Origin: Spirosoma radiotolerans
GTDB taxonomy: Bacteria > Bacteroidota > Bacteroidia > Cytophagales > Spirosomataceae
DNA: 64,000 nucleotides
Reading direction: 5' to 3'
Assembly (NCBI RefSeq): GCF_000974425.1
Contig: NZ_CP010429.1
Span: 6,464,501-6,528,500, forward strand
Shown here in pieces: positions 53,593-62,017 of the stretch. How positions within the stretch are numbered: position 1 is the stretch's first letter; each line of letters opens with the position of its first letter. The translations under genes and the position numbers were made by a program. The notes under the pieces were generated by a model, which made no database searches, was not told the DNA's origin, and saw nothing but the letters and a program-made list of their open reading frames with translations.

Positions 53593-53802
53593 ATGGCACA
53601 ATACCAACTTGTCGAGAAACACGCGATTGAACACCACAACGAGTATTATGAAGTGCGGGTAACACAAGCTGACGGAGATACTAAAAGCCTGTTTTTCAGC
53701 ACGAATGAAGAAAATTTAGAAGAAGTTGCTGCAGCAATTGTTGCCGATCATCTGTCAGGCGCTAAACACTGGACGGTGATCCCGCATCGGAAAGACGATT
53801 AA
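53593..53802 (+). CDS. Small hypothetical protein (69 residues)
   Basis: MAQYQLVEKHAIEHHNEYYEVRV is followed by a beta-hairpin and an acidic helix (NEENLEEVAAAIVADHL), ending KDD. Composition and start are protein-like; no family recognised. Cytoplasmic. Could be a small regulator or chaperone-like factor, but this is a guess. Confidence 0.55.
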   Translation: MAQYQLVEKHAIEHHNEYYEVRVTQADGDTKSLFFSTNEENLEEVAAAIVADHLSGAKHWTVIPHRKDD

Positions 53803-53905
53803 AAATAAGCCGTCAAACTGGTACCGCACAAAATTTTAATAACGCATTAAACATTTTTTATTGATTATAGTTACGCTAAACTTTATATTCACGGAACGAA
53901 TTAAT

Positions 53906-53928
53906 GGAAACTCCATAGGAGTAGTTCC
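53906..53928. promoter_or_regulatory. Imperfect palindrome upstream of the S41 peptidase
   Basis: ACTCC-ATA-GGAGT (53910-53922) flanked by GGAA and TTCC. Possible operator or 5' leader hairpin 18 bases before the start at 53946. Confidence 0.35.
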
Positions 53929-53945
53929 TACCGTAACGTGAAACG

Positions 53946-55457
53946 ATGAAGATTAAGGCAACACTGCGTCTAGTAAGTTTATTTATTAGCTTAAGTTACC
54001 AGATTTCGTTGGCCCAGGTGCTCACACCGGCTCAAACCCGTACTGATTTAAGCTACCTCAAGCGGAAACTCGATTTGCTCCATCCGGGTATGGGTTACTA
54101 TACGCCCCAGGCCCGGATGGAGCAGTTATACGATTCGTTGTATAACCACCTAAACTCGCCAACCGACTACCTGTCGTTTTATCACCACATCAGCCCATTG
54201 GTAGCCGCTATCAAAGATGGACACACCAACCTGAACCACCGTAAAAACTACATTGGTAAGTACACCCGCTTCCTGCCGTTTTACATTCGGCTAGTCGAAT
54301 CCCAGTATTTCATTAGCCACAACGTATCGTCGGATACTACGCTCCAGCGGGGCACCGAACTACTGACCATCAACGGTCGGCCCGTTGCCGATGTGCATCG
54401 CGAACTAATGAACGCAGACCACTCCGGCTCCGATGGCGACAACCTCACCGGTCGCAGGCAGTGGAGTATGGTTCAATTTGCCGACTATTATGCAGCCTGG
54501 TTTGGTTCGGCAGATTCCATTCAGATCACGTACCAGCTTATCGGTGATTCCCTCGTTCGGAAAACGCGCTTACGTTGCCTAACACTGGACAGCTTCCGGG
54601 CCCGCATACAGCGCCGATACGGTGTTGAGCTGGACAGACGCCCAAACCTGTCGGTGCGCACGGTAGACACGCTTACGCATACCGCCGTGCTACGCGTTTC
54701 CACCTTTATGGGCACCAAGAAGAAAGATCCGTTTCAGTGGGGCTTCAATCGGCGGCTAAAGCGGGCATTCAAACAAATACGCCAGGAGAACGTACAAAAT
54801 CTGGTGATCGATATGCAGGGAAATGGCGGAGGCATTGTGGTCAATTCCGCCCGTTTGCTTCGGTACTGGATGCAGAAACCCTTCCGCATCATGGACCATG
54901 AAGAAATGAAACGGGCCGCCCGTACGGAACTCGTTACCCGATGGAATCCGTTTTCGGCGCTTAATTTCAGCCTGCAATATAGGGCCGATAACAGCGGTGG
55001 ATTTGCCAGCCGTTCGTCCAACCGGCGCTACCGGCCCCGGCATCGGGATTCCTTTTCGGGCAATTTGTATTTTCTGGTCAATGGCGCATCGTTTTCAGCG
55101 ACTACAACCGTACTGGCCAAAACGCTGGATGCGGGTTTGGGCACGTATGTCGGCGAAGCGAGTGGCAGTGCCTATTGGGGCGACTTTGCCGGGCACTTCA
55201 AAACGATAACCCTACCCAACTCCCGGCTTCAGGTGCGCATCCCGCTCAAAAAACTAACGCATGCCGTTGAAACCGAGCGGGCAAATGGCTTTACTGTTGA
55301 GCCTGACTTTATTGTTACCCGCAGTTTCGACGACCTAATGAACAACCGGGATTATATACTGGACTATACGCTTCGACTCATTCGGGAGGGCATTGTGATT
55401 CGGCCGGGCGTCGATAAACAACCAATTCGAAACCGGGCGTTGCAGGCTTCGCGGTAA
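53946..55457 (+). CDS. S41-family (C-terminal processing) peptidase
   Basis: A 503-residue secreted protein: signal peptide ending SLAQ, helical N-terminal region (LSYLKRKLDLLHPGMGYYT), a PDZ-like segment (LLTINGRPVADVHRELM), then the S41 catalytic core with FLVNGASFSATTTVLAKTL, where the Ser near residue 383 is the nucleophile. The DGHTNL motif is also typical. The usual Lys partner four residues on from Ser is not obvious, so catalysis may use another base or be weak. Periplasmic or surface. Confidence 0.85.
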   Translation: MKIKATLRLVSLFISLSYQISLAQVLTPAQTRTDLSYLKRKLDLLHPGMGYYTPQARMEQLYDSLYNHLNSPTDYLSFYHHISPLVAAIKDGHTNLNHRKNYIGKYTRFLPFYIRLVESQYFISHNVSSDTTLQRGTELLTINGRPVADVHRELMNADHSGSDGDNLTGRRQWSMVQFADYYAAWFGSADSIQITYQLIGDSLVRKTRLRCLTLDSFRARIQRRYGVELDRRPNLSVRTVDTLTHTAVLRVSTFMGTKKKDPFQWGFNRRLKRAFKQIRQENVQNLVIDMQGNGGGIVVNSARLLRYWMQKPFRIMDHEEMKRAARTELVTRWNPFSALNFSLQYRADNSGGFASRSSNRRYRPRHRDSFSGNLYFLVNGASFSATTTVLAKTLDAGLGTYVGEASGSAYWGDFAGHFKTITLPNSRLQVRIPLKKLTHAVETERANGFTVEPDFIVTRSFDDLMNNRDYILDYTLRLIREGIVIRPGVDKQPIRNRALQASR

Positions 55458-55591
55458 AACCGTACCTTTATAGGGTATTCGGTTCTTAGTTTACAATGCT
55501 CAGTACGATACAAAACGCAAGTCAAGGCCTGTTGAGGCCCTGGCGAACCAGGTACTGAAGTAGTCAAGCTGCGGCCGTAAACTTTTTATAT

Positions 55592-56134
55592 GTGTATTGC
55601 ATCGTTGACGTTGAAACTACGGGGGGTGTAAAAGGCCCGACCCGGCTTACTGAAATTGCCATTTTCCGCCACGACGGACAGCAGGTTGTTGACTCGTTTC
55701 ATTCCCTGTTGAACCCGGAATGCCCCATTCCACCGTTTATCCGGCATCTTACGGGTATCTCCAATGAGATGGTTCAGGATGCGCCTACGTTTGCGGAGGT
55801 TGCCGATGATGTACTGAATATTACAAAAGATGCGATTTTCGTCGCTCATAACGTTGGCTTTGACTTCGGTTTTATTCAGAAAGAATTGAACTGGCTGGGC
55901 CACGATTATTTACGGCGCACCCTCTGCACCGTTCGCACGAGCCGCAAATTGTTGCCGGGCCACCCATCTTATAGCCTCGGCAAACTTTGCCGTTCACTCG
56001 AAATTCCATTGAGCGGTCGACACCGTGCTCAGGGCGATGCGGCTGCCACGGTTTTGCTGTTTGAGATGCTGCTGCGCCATGATTCGCAAGGATTAATTCC
56101 CCGGCTCAATACGAGAATTGAGTATACTCGTTAG
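55592..56134 (+). CDS. DEDDh 3'-5' exonuclease (DNA polymerase III epsilon-like)
   Basis: A 180-residue exonuclease domain protein. Exo I is IVDVETTG (Asp and Glu), Exo II is AHNVGFDFGFI, and Exo III is HRAQGDAAAT. The start is GTG at 55592, giving (M)YCIVDVETTG; an ATG two bases earlier is out of frame. No GIY-YIG domain follows, unlike some Bacteroidota relatives. Likely a proofreading or repair nuclease. Confidence 0.9.
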   Translation: MYCIVDVETTGGVKGPTRLTEIAIFRHDGQQVVDSFHSLLNPECPIPPFIRHLTGISNEMVQDAPTFAEVADDVLNITKDAIFVAHNVGFDFGFIQKELNWLGHDYLRRTLCTVRTSRKLLPGHPSYSLGKLCRSLEIPLSGRHRAQGDAAATVLLFEMLLRHDSQGLIPRLNTRIEYTR

Positions 56135-56277
56135 TCGGACACCGGATTCCTTGGTGCGAGATACCGACGCTGAACGTTTTCTGACGGGCATGGGCGGCCC
56201 ACCACTGGTCATTTGGTTTTCAGGCTCGTAACCGTAATTAGTCATTCATTTCGTCTTCGCCTTAATCATGCCAATGT

Positions 56278-58416
56278 ATGCACGTTGTTAACTTCATCCG
56301 CTTATCGTTTATGTTAAGTTCGTCTGTCGTACTGGGTCAGTCAACAAGCCCTATAACGTACCCTATGACCCGGAAAACCGATCAGGTCGACAATTATCAT
56401 GGCACTCAGGTCGCTGATCCCTATCGCTGGCTGGAGGATGACCGCTCGCCGGAAACCGCCGACTGGGTTAAAGCCGAAAATAAAGTCACGTTCGATTATC
56501 TGGCACAAATTCCCTACCGGAAACAATTTCAGGATCGGCTCGAACAGGTTTATAACTACCCCAAATACTCGGCACCCAGCCGAAAAGGCGACTGGTTTTA
56601 CTTCTCGAAAAATGATGGCTTACAGAATCAGGCCGTGTTGTACCGTCAGAAAGGTCTCGAGGGGAAACCTGAGCTAGTAATTGACCCTAATAAATTATCG
56701 GCCGATGGCACAACGCGTCTGGGCGCTTTTTCGCTCTCAAAAGATGGAAAATATGCCGTTGTCGGCCTGTCCAAAGGCGGGTCCGACTGGCAGGAGTACC
56801 AGGTTATGGACCTGGCGACCAAGACGTACTTATCCGACAAAATCGAATGGGTAAAAGTATCGGGAGCCGCCTGGCAAGGCGACGGTTTCTACTATAGTCG
56901 ATACCCGAAACCCGAAGGCAGCGCGCTGGCAGCAAAAAACGAAAATCATCAGGTTTTTTTCCACAAGCTGAATACGCCCCAATCGGCCGACCGGCTAGTC
57001 TACGAAGACGCGAAGCATCCGCAACGGTTTCATATTGTCAGTACAACCGACGATGAGCGATTTGCCTTGCTATCCATTAGCGACCGGGGACAAGGGAAAG
57101 ATGGCAACTCGCTTCTGTTTATGGACGCCACTTCTTCCCAGAAAACGTTCGTACCGGTTGTGGCCGAGATTACCGACTTCAGTTATGGCGTAGTAGATAA
57201 CGACAGCGACCGGCTCCTGATCCTGACCAACGAAAAAGCACCCAATAGCAAAGTTGTTGCCTTTGACACGAAAAAGAAGGCATTTTCAACCCTAATTCCC
57301 GAAAAGCCAGAGCCCATTGCCGAACGAAGTGTTAATGCGGCTGGGGGTAAATTATTTATTGAATACGCCAAAGACGTAACCTCGAAAATTGAGGTTTTCA
57401 GCTACGCCGGAAAATCAGAAGGCGAAGTCAAACTTCCCGCTATTGGCTCGGCAGGTGGTTTTGGGGGCGAAAAAGACGACAAATTTGTCTTTTACACATT
57501 TACGTCCTTTACTTTCCCGCCAACCATTTATCGGTATGATATTGCAACGCATAAAAGCACCGTTTTCCGCGCGCCCGAGGTAGACTTTAATCCATCGGAC
57601 TATGAAACGAAGCAGGTATTTTACACCAGTAAAGACGGCACGAAAGTGCCCATGTTTTTGACTTATCGGAAGGGATTGAAACTTGACGGTACAAATCCGA
57701 CGCTGCTTTACGGGTATGGCGGTTTTAACGTTAGCCTGCCCCCTTCGTTCAGCCCATTCCGGATTCCGTTTCTGGAGCAGGGCGGTGTTTATGCGCAGGC
57801 CAATTTGCGGGGCGGCAGCGAATACGGCGAAAAATGGCATGAGCAGGGTATGAAGCTCAAAAAACAGAATGTTTTCGACGATTTCATTGCCGCTGCAGAA
57901 TACCTGATCGCCCAGAAATACACCAGCCCGGCTAAACTGGCCGTTCAGGGTGGATCGAATGGCGGCTTGTTGGTTGGTGCGGTGATGAACCAGCGCCCCG
58001 ACTTATTCCGGGTGGCGATTCCGCAGGTGGGCGTTATGGATATGCTGCGGTTCCATAAGTTCACAATCGGCTGGAACTGGATTGCCGACTATGGCAGCAG
58101 CGACAATGCCGACGAATTCAAGGCGCTCTACGCCTATTCGCCCATTCATAATATCAAACCGGGCATCAACTATCCGGCCACGCTAATCACCACCGCCGAC
58201 CACGACGACCGGGTTGTACCGGCTCACTCGTTCAAATACGCGGCTACGCTACAGGAAATGTATAAGGGAGCCAATCCAGTACTGATCCGGATCGACACGA
58301 ACTCCGGCCACGGAGCCAGCAATACCAAAAAGAACATTGAAACGGCCGCCGACATCTATTCCTTTATTCTGTGGAATATGGGTATCAAGAGCTTAAAAGA
58401 AGTAGCGAGTAAATAA
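56278..58416 (+). CDS. Prolyl oligopeptidase family protease
   Basis: A 712-residue S9A peptidase with an N-terminal signal-like segment (FIRLSFMLSSSVVLGQ). Residues ~30-430 form the beta-propeller (DPYRWLEDDRSPET entry motif), and the C-terminal hydrolase has catalytic Ser in GGSNGG (~560), Asp in DHDDRV (~643) and His in SGHGA (~677). It cleaves short proline-containing peptides. Its stop codon lies inside an 81-bp palindrome shared with the next gene. Confidence 0.94.
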   Translation: MHVVNFIRLSFMLSSSVVLGQSTSPITYPMTRKTDQVDNYHGTQVADPYRWLEDDRSPETADWVKAENKVTFDYLAQIPYRKQFQDRLEQVYNYPKYSAPSRKGDWFYFSKNDGLQNQAVLYRQKGLEGKPELVIDPNKLSADGTTRLGAFSLSKDGKYAVVGLSKGGSDWQEYQVMDLATKTYLSDKIEWVKVSGAAWQGDGFYYSRYPKPEGSALAAKNENHQVFFHKLNTPQSADRLVYEDAKHPQRFHIVSTTDDERFALLSISDRGQGKDGNSLLFMDATSSQKTFVPVVAEITDFSYGVVDNDSDRLLILTNEKAPNSKVVAFDTKKKAFSTLIPEKPEPIAERSVNAAGGKLFIEYAKDVTSKIEVFSYAGKSEGEVKLPAIGSAGGFGGEKDDKFVFYTFTSFTFPPTIYRYDIATHKSTVFRAPEVDFNPSDYETKQVFYTSKDGTKVPMFLTYRKGLKLDGTNPTLLYGYGGFNVSLPPSFSPFRIPFLEQGGVYAQANLRGGSEYGEKWHEQGMKLKKQNVFDDFIAAAEYLIAQKYTSPAKLAVQGGSNGGLLVGAVMNQRPDLFRVAIPQVGVMDMLRFHKFTIGWNWIADYGSSDNADEFKALYAYSPIHNIKPGINYPATLITTADHDDRVVPAHSFKYAATLQEMYKGANPVLIRIDTNSGHGASNTKKNIETAADIYSFILWNMGIKSLKEVASK

Positions 58417-58490
58417 TTTCCTGCATATAGCCAAAAAGGGCCGCCTGAAGTTCAGGCGGCCCTTTTTGGCTATATGCAGGAAATTATTTA
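58410..58490. terminator. 81-bp near-perfect palindrome covering both stop codons
   Basis: Arms 58410-58449 and 58451-58490 are exact reverse complements (40 bp each) around a single central base. The stop codon of the oligopeptidase (58414-58416) and of the reverse outer-membrane gene (58488-58490) both lie inside. Contains GC-rich core with T/A runs, so acts as a bidirectional terminator. Confidence 0.85.
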
Positions 58491-59012
58491 TAGCTTGAAT
58501 GTTATGCCTAACAAGAGGGGAGCAATACCCGTTCCTAGTTCAGCAAAACCACCTACTTTCTCGCTAAAGAAATAACGACCACCTAAGTGGATAGGTACAA
58601 AGATACCACTACCGAAGGTGCTACCTCCATATATGCTATTACTATAAGAAACGCTCTCGTAGCCTAAGCCAATACCCGCATACAGGTCAGCCTTATCGGT
58701 GCTTAAGTTCAGGATCTCATTGAAGTGGTAAGAGCCACGAGCGGCAAAATAGAGATAATTGATTTTGTCATTAAACCCTGCATAGCCATAATTGAAGCTA
58801 CGGTAAGCTACCTGGCCACCTACAGTAATGTTTGGTGCTACACCAAAGTCGGCTGCGGCACCAAAGGCAATACCACCTGCGCTGGAATAGCCCCCTACGC
58901 CAATTCCGACGTTTATAAATTTAGTGCCCTTGTCAACGGCAAGCTGTGCGAACGATTGCGTTCCGGCTAGCAATCCAAGAACAAGTAAAATAGAAAAGTG
59001 AATTTTTTTCAT
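58488..59012 (-). CDS. Outer-membrane beta-barrel protein
   Basis: A 174-residue protein: signal peptide MKKIHFSILLVLGLLAGTQSFAQ, then alternating strands (INVGIGVGGYSSAGGIAFGAAADFGV, LYAGIGLGYESVSY, FVPIHLGGRYFFSEKVGGFAELGTG) ending in aromatic LLGITFKL, the pattern of small outer-membrane barrels. Function unknown. The ATG at 59012 fits both signal peptide and the promoter at 59045-59075. Converges on the oligopeptidase. Confidence 0.85.
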   Translation of the reverse strand: MKKIHFSILLVLGLLAGTQSFAQLAVDKGTKFINVGIGVGGYSSAGGIAFGAAADFGVAPNITVGGQVAYRSFNYGYAGFNDKINYLYFAARGSYHFNEILNLSTDKADLYAGIGLGYESVSYSNSIYGGSTFGSGIFVPIHLGGRYFFSEKVGGFAELGTGIAPLLLGITFKL

Positions 59013-59044
59013 GTGACGAAACTGATTTATGTTAGAATTTGAGA

Positions 59045-59075
59045 CAAAGTAAATGCGAATATGTTGGGCTACCAA
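59045..59075 (-). promoter_or_regulatory. Promoter of the outer-membrane barrel gene
   Basis: On the reverse strand: TTG, a 20-base spacer, then TTACTTTG (one mismatch to TAnnTTTG). About 33 bases before the ATG. Confidence 0.55.
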
Positions 59076-59230
59076 GCAAAAAGAAGACCCACTTATTATT
59101 CGGTCATATATTCTTACGGAAAGTAAATATACATCGTCGTAGACTTCGCACTCACAGTAAAGTAACGGATTTACCATAAAAAGTTTACTTTTAGATACTC
59201 ATTTCTTGTTTGTTTATTAGCCACCCGTAA

Positions 59231-59274
59231 TAAACACAAAGGGACAACCCGCCTGAGTTGTCCCTTTGTGTTTA
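59231..59274 (-). terminator. 18-bp perfect terminator after msrA
   Basis: Arms 59231-59248 and 59257-59274, 8-base loop, 17 bases from the msrA stop. Confidence 0.75.
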
Positions 59275-59291
59275 CTGCCGTAATGAAAATT

Positions 59292-59861
59292 CTATGAATT
59301 GGCCACTTCGGGCTTCAATTTCTCTTTAAATACTTTCCGGAACTTGTCGACCTTAGGTGCGATCACATAAGCGCAATAGCCCTGGTTGGGGTTGTTAGCG
59401 AAATAACTCTGATGATACGCTTCGGCTTCATAGAACGTTTCGGCGGGGCTGATCTCCGTCACAATCGGGCGATCATAGGCGCCCGCTTTGTTTAATTCAG
59501 CTTTAGCGGTCTCGGCCAGTTGTTTTTGCTCATCGTTGTGGTAAAAAATCACCGACCGATATTGCGTACCAACATCTTCGCCCTGGCGGTTGAGCGAGGT
59601 TGGGTCATGGCTGCGGAAAAAAGCTTCTAAAAGTTCCTGGTAAGTAATTTTGGCTGGGTCATAGGTGACTTCAACACATTCTGCATGGCCTGTAGTGCCG
59701 GTACATACTTCTTTGTAGGTAGGATTGGGCTTTTGGCCACCTTCATAGCCAGAGACGGCGCCAATAACACCGTCGAGCGATTCATACAAGGCTTCTGTAC
59801 ACCAGAAACAACCCGTTCCAAAAGTCGCTTTGGCCAGATTGGCCGATTGATTTGTGGTCAT
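59292..59861 (-). CDS. msrA: Peptide methionine sulfoxide reductase MsrA
   Basis: A 189-residue protein with the signature GCFWCTEA (catalytic Cys18) and the GYEGG, TTGHAE and GTQYRS motifs. It reduces methionine-S-sulfoxide; a second recycling Cys is in NQGYCAYV near the C-terminus. No MsrB domain is attached. The ATG at 59861 is the normal start. Divergent from the PPK2 pair. Confidence 0.95.
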   Translation of the reverse strand: MTTNQSANLAKATFGTGCFWCTEALYESLDGVIGAVSGYEGGQKPNPTYKEVCTGTTGHAECVEVTYDPAKITYQELLEAFFRSHDPTSLNRQGEDVGTQYRSVIFYHNDEQKQLAETAKAELNKAGAYDRPIVTEISPAETFYEAEAYHQSYFANNPNQGYCAYVIAPKVDKFRKVFKEKLKPEVANS

Positions 59862-59989
59862 AAATCGTGTTTCTATAAACCTGCAAGCTGAGCTACCCAA
59901 CGGGTTTCTCAAACCTTATAGGTTTAATTAGGTTAATTTTCCTGATTGTTTAACATAACTGTCATGCGTAAAGTTTACGCCCCCCGCCT

Positions 59990-60871
59990 GTGAAAGACTT
60001 CGACACCGACCGTTTCCGCTACGATGGCGACAAGCCATTCAAACTAAAAAAAGCACCTACCAAAGTAGATGACCTCTACGAAGACGACGAACACTATGAA
60101 GCCCTGCTTCGGCAACAGGCAGCCGAGATCGACAAATGGCAGGAGCGTATGTTTGCCCACAACCGTTTTGGGTTAGTCACGGTCTTTCAGGCTCTTGATG
60201 CGGCCGGAAAAGACGGTACTATTCAGCATGTATTTACGGGCACTAATCCGGCAGGCGTCCGGGTCTATTCGTTTAAACGGCCGACCGATCAGGAGCTGGA
60301 CCACGATTTCCTGTGGCGCAGTTGGCGCGAATTACCCGAACGAGGGACCATCGGCATTTTTAACCGCTCGTATTATGAAGAAGTGCTGGTAACCAAAGTC
60401 CATCCCGAGATTCTGACGGAAAGCCAGCGGCTGCCCGAAAAAATAACGGAGGATCTGGATAAACTGTTCAAGCATCGTTTTGAAGCCATTCGGGACATGG
60501 AGACTTTCCTGTACCGAAACGGCTTCCCAACAGTCAAATTCTACCTACACGTATCCAAAAAAGAGCAAGGCGAGCGGCTTATTGCCCGTATTGAGGATGC
60601 GGAAAAGAACTGGAAATTCGAAGAAGGCGACGTAAAAGAACGCGACTTCTGGGACGACTATCAGGATGCCTATGAAACCTGCGTCCGTGAAACCGCCACC
60701 GATAAAGCGCCCTGGTACGTGATTCCCGCCGACGATAAGAAAAATATGCGGCTGCTGGTCGGTCGAGTTATTATTGATGAACTCAAAAAACTGCCCATTA
60801 CCGAGCCCGAGCCAGATAATGAACGCTTCAAGGCCTTACAGAAATTGATTCCGGTTATTCAAGCTCAATAA
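59990..60871 (+). CDS. PPK2-family polyphosphate kinase (copy 1)
   Basis: A 293-residue kinase. Walker A DAAGKDGTI, the lid/Walker B region NRSYYEEVLVTKVHPE and the FYLHVSKKEQGERL segment are PPK2 hallmarks. It transfers phosphate between polyphosphate and nucleotides. The start is GTG at 59990; the ATG 27 bases earlier is in frame but runs into a stop. Its stop is 88 bases from a second PPK2 gene. Confidence 0.93.
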   Translation: MKDFDTDRFRYDGDKPFKLKKAPTKVDDLYEDDEHYEALLRQQAAEIDKWQERMFAHNRFGLVTVFQALDAAGKDGTIQHVFTGTNPAGVRVYSFKRPTDQELDHDFLWRSWRELPERGTIGIFNRSYYEEVLVTKVHPEILTESQRLPEKITEDLDKLFKHRFEAIRDMETFLYRNGFPTVKFYLHVSKKEQGERLIARIEDAEKNWKFEEGDVKERDFWDDYQDAYETCVRETATDKAPWYVIPADDKKNMRLLVGRVIIDELKKLPITEPEPDNERFKALQKLIPVIQAQ

Positions 60872-60959
60872 TAACGCGGCTAATCTGTCGTCGTACGGGA
60901 AAGCCGCCATTTTACCTCAATCTTCGGCTCCACCACGATGGGCTCCACCACATTACGTA

Positions 60960-61841
60960 ATGAAAAAAATAAACGCGAAAGACTTCCAATACGATGAGAA
61001 ACGGCCGTTTTCAAGCAAGGAGACGGCCACTCGCATCGATCCATTTTATACCGACGAGGCCGATCAAAGTCGGCAACTGGATGCGCTAGCCGAACGCATG
61101 GACCAGGCACAAAATAAAATGCATGCCGACGAGCATTATGGGCTGCTGGTTGTGTTTCAGGCCATGGATGCCGCCGGCAAAGACAGTAGCATCCGTCGGA
61201 TATTTAAGGGTGTCAACCCGTCCCGTTTTCAAATAGCGCCGTTCAAGAAGCCGGACAAAGGCGACTTAAAGCACGATTTCTTATGGCGTTTCTGGCAGGA
61301 GTTGCCTGAGCGCGGCAACATTGGCGTTTTCAACCGCTCTTACTACGAAGAAGTGCTTGCGTTGCGCGTGCATCCCGAGCGGCTTAAGGAGCAGTCTATT
61401 CCCAAAAACCTTTTACCAACTAACGAGAAGACACTCTGGAAACAACGTTTTGGAGACATAGTCCATTTTGAAGACTATCTGTTTCGAAATGGCTTCCCCA
61501 TCGTGAAATTTTACCTGCATGTCGACAAAAAAGAGCAGGGGAAGCGGCTCATTGCCCGGCTGGAAGATACTGAAAAGCAATGGAAGCTAAGTCCAACGGA
61601 CCTGGAAGAGCGAAAATTCTGGCCCCAGTACATGCAGGCTTATGAAGATACCGTCAACGCAACAGCTACCCGACAGAATCCCTGGTATGTGATTCCGAGC
61701 GACGACCGCGTGAATCAGCAGCTGATCATTGCGTCTATTCTGACCGAAATTCTTGAATCGCTGCCCGTGCGTTTTCCAGAAACAGACGATAAGGAAGCGA
61801 AGAAGCTGATTAATCAAATCAAGAAACAGGATAGCCAATAG
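60960..61841 (+). CDS. PPK2-family polyphosphate kinase (copy 2)
   Basis: A 293-residue paralogue of the preceding gene with Walker A DAAGKDSSI, NRSYYEEVLALRVHPE and FYLHVDKKEQGKRL. Same length, moderately diverged, so it is an old duplication with possibly different nucleotide preference (AMP versus ADP is not decidable here). ATG at 60960. Confidence 0.92.
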   Translation: MKKINAKDFQYDEKRPFSSKETATRIDPFYTDEADQSRQLDALAERMDQAQNKMHADEHYGLLVVFQAMDAAGKDSSIRRIFKGVNPSRFQIAPFKKPDKGDLKHDFLWRFWQELPERGNIGVFNRSYYEEVLALRVHPERLKEQSIPKNLLPTNEKTLWKQRFGDIVHFEDYLFRNGFPIVKFYLHVDKKEQGKRLIARLEDTEKQWKLSPTDLEERKFWPQYMQAYEDTVNATATRQNPWYVIPSDDRVNQQLIIASILTEILESLPVRFPETDDKEAKKLINQIKKQDSQ

Positions 61842-61957
61842 CAGGTCTTTTCACTGCTTGGCGTATCCATTATTGGTTTTATCCTATATAGACTGCCGTT
61901 CACCCCGTTATTTAGCGGCTTCATCTATTTTTTTCCCAGCCTTACTATACCCAAACG

Positions 61958-61965
61958 TACTTTTG
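61958..61965 (+). promoter_or_regulatory. -7 element of the TonB receptor gene
   Basis: TACTTTTG, an exact TAnnTTTG match followed by C, 52 bases before the ATG. No TTG at the expected -33. Confidence 0.5.
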
Positions 61966-62017
61966 CGTTAGCAACCTGAACCACCATCGTTCGTATGTGT
62001 GGCTTATTGATAACGCA

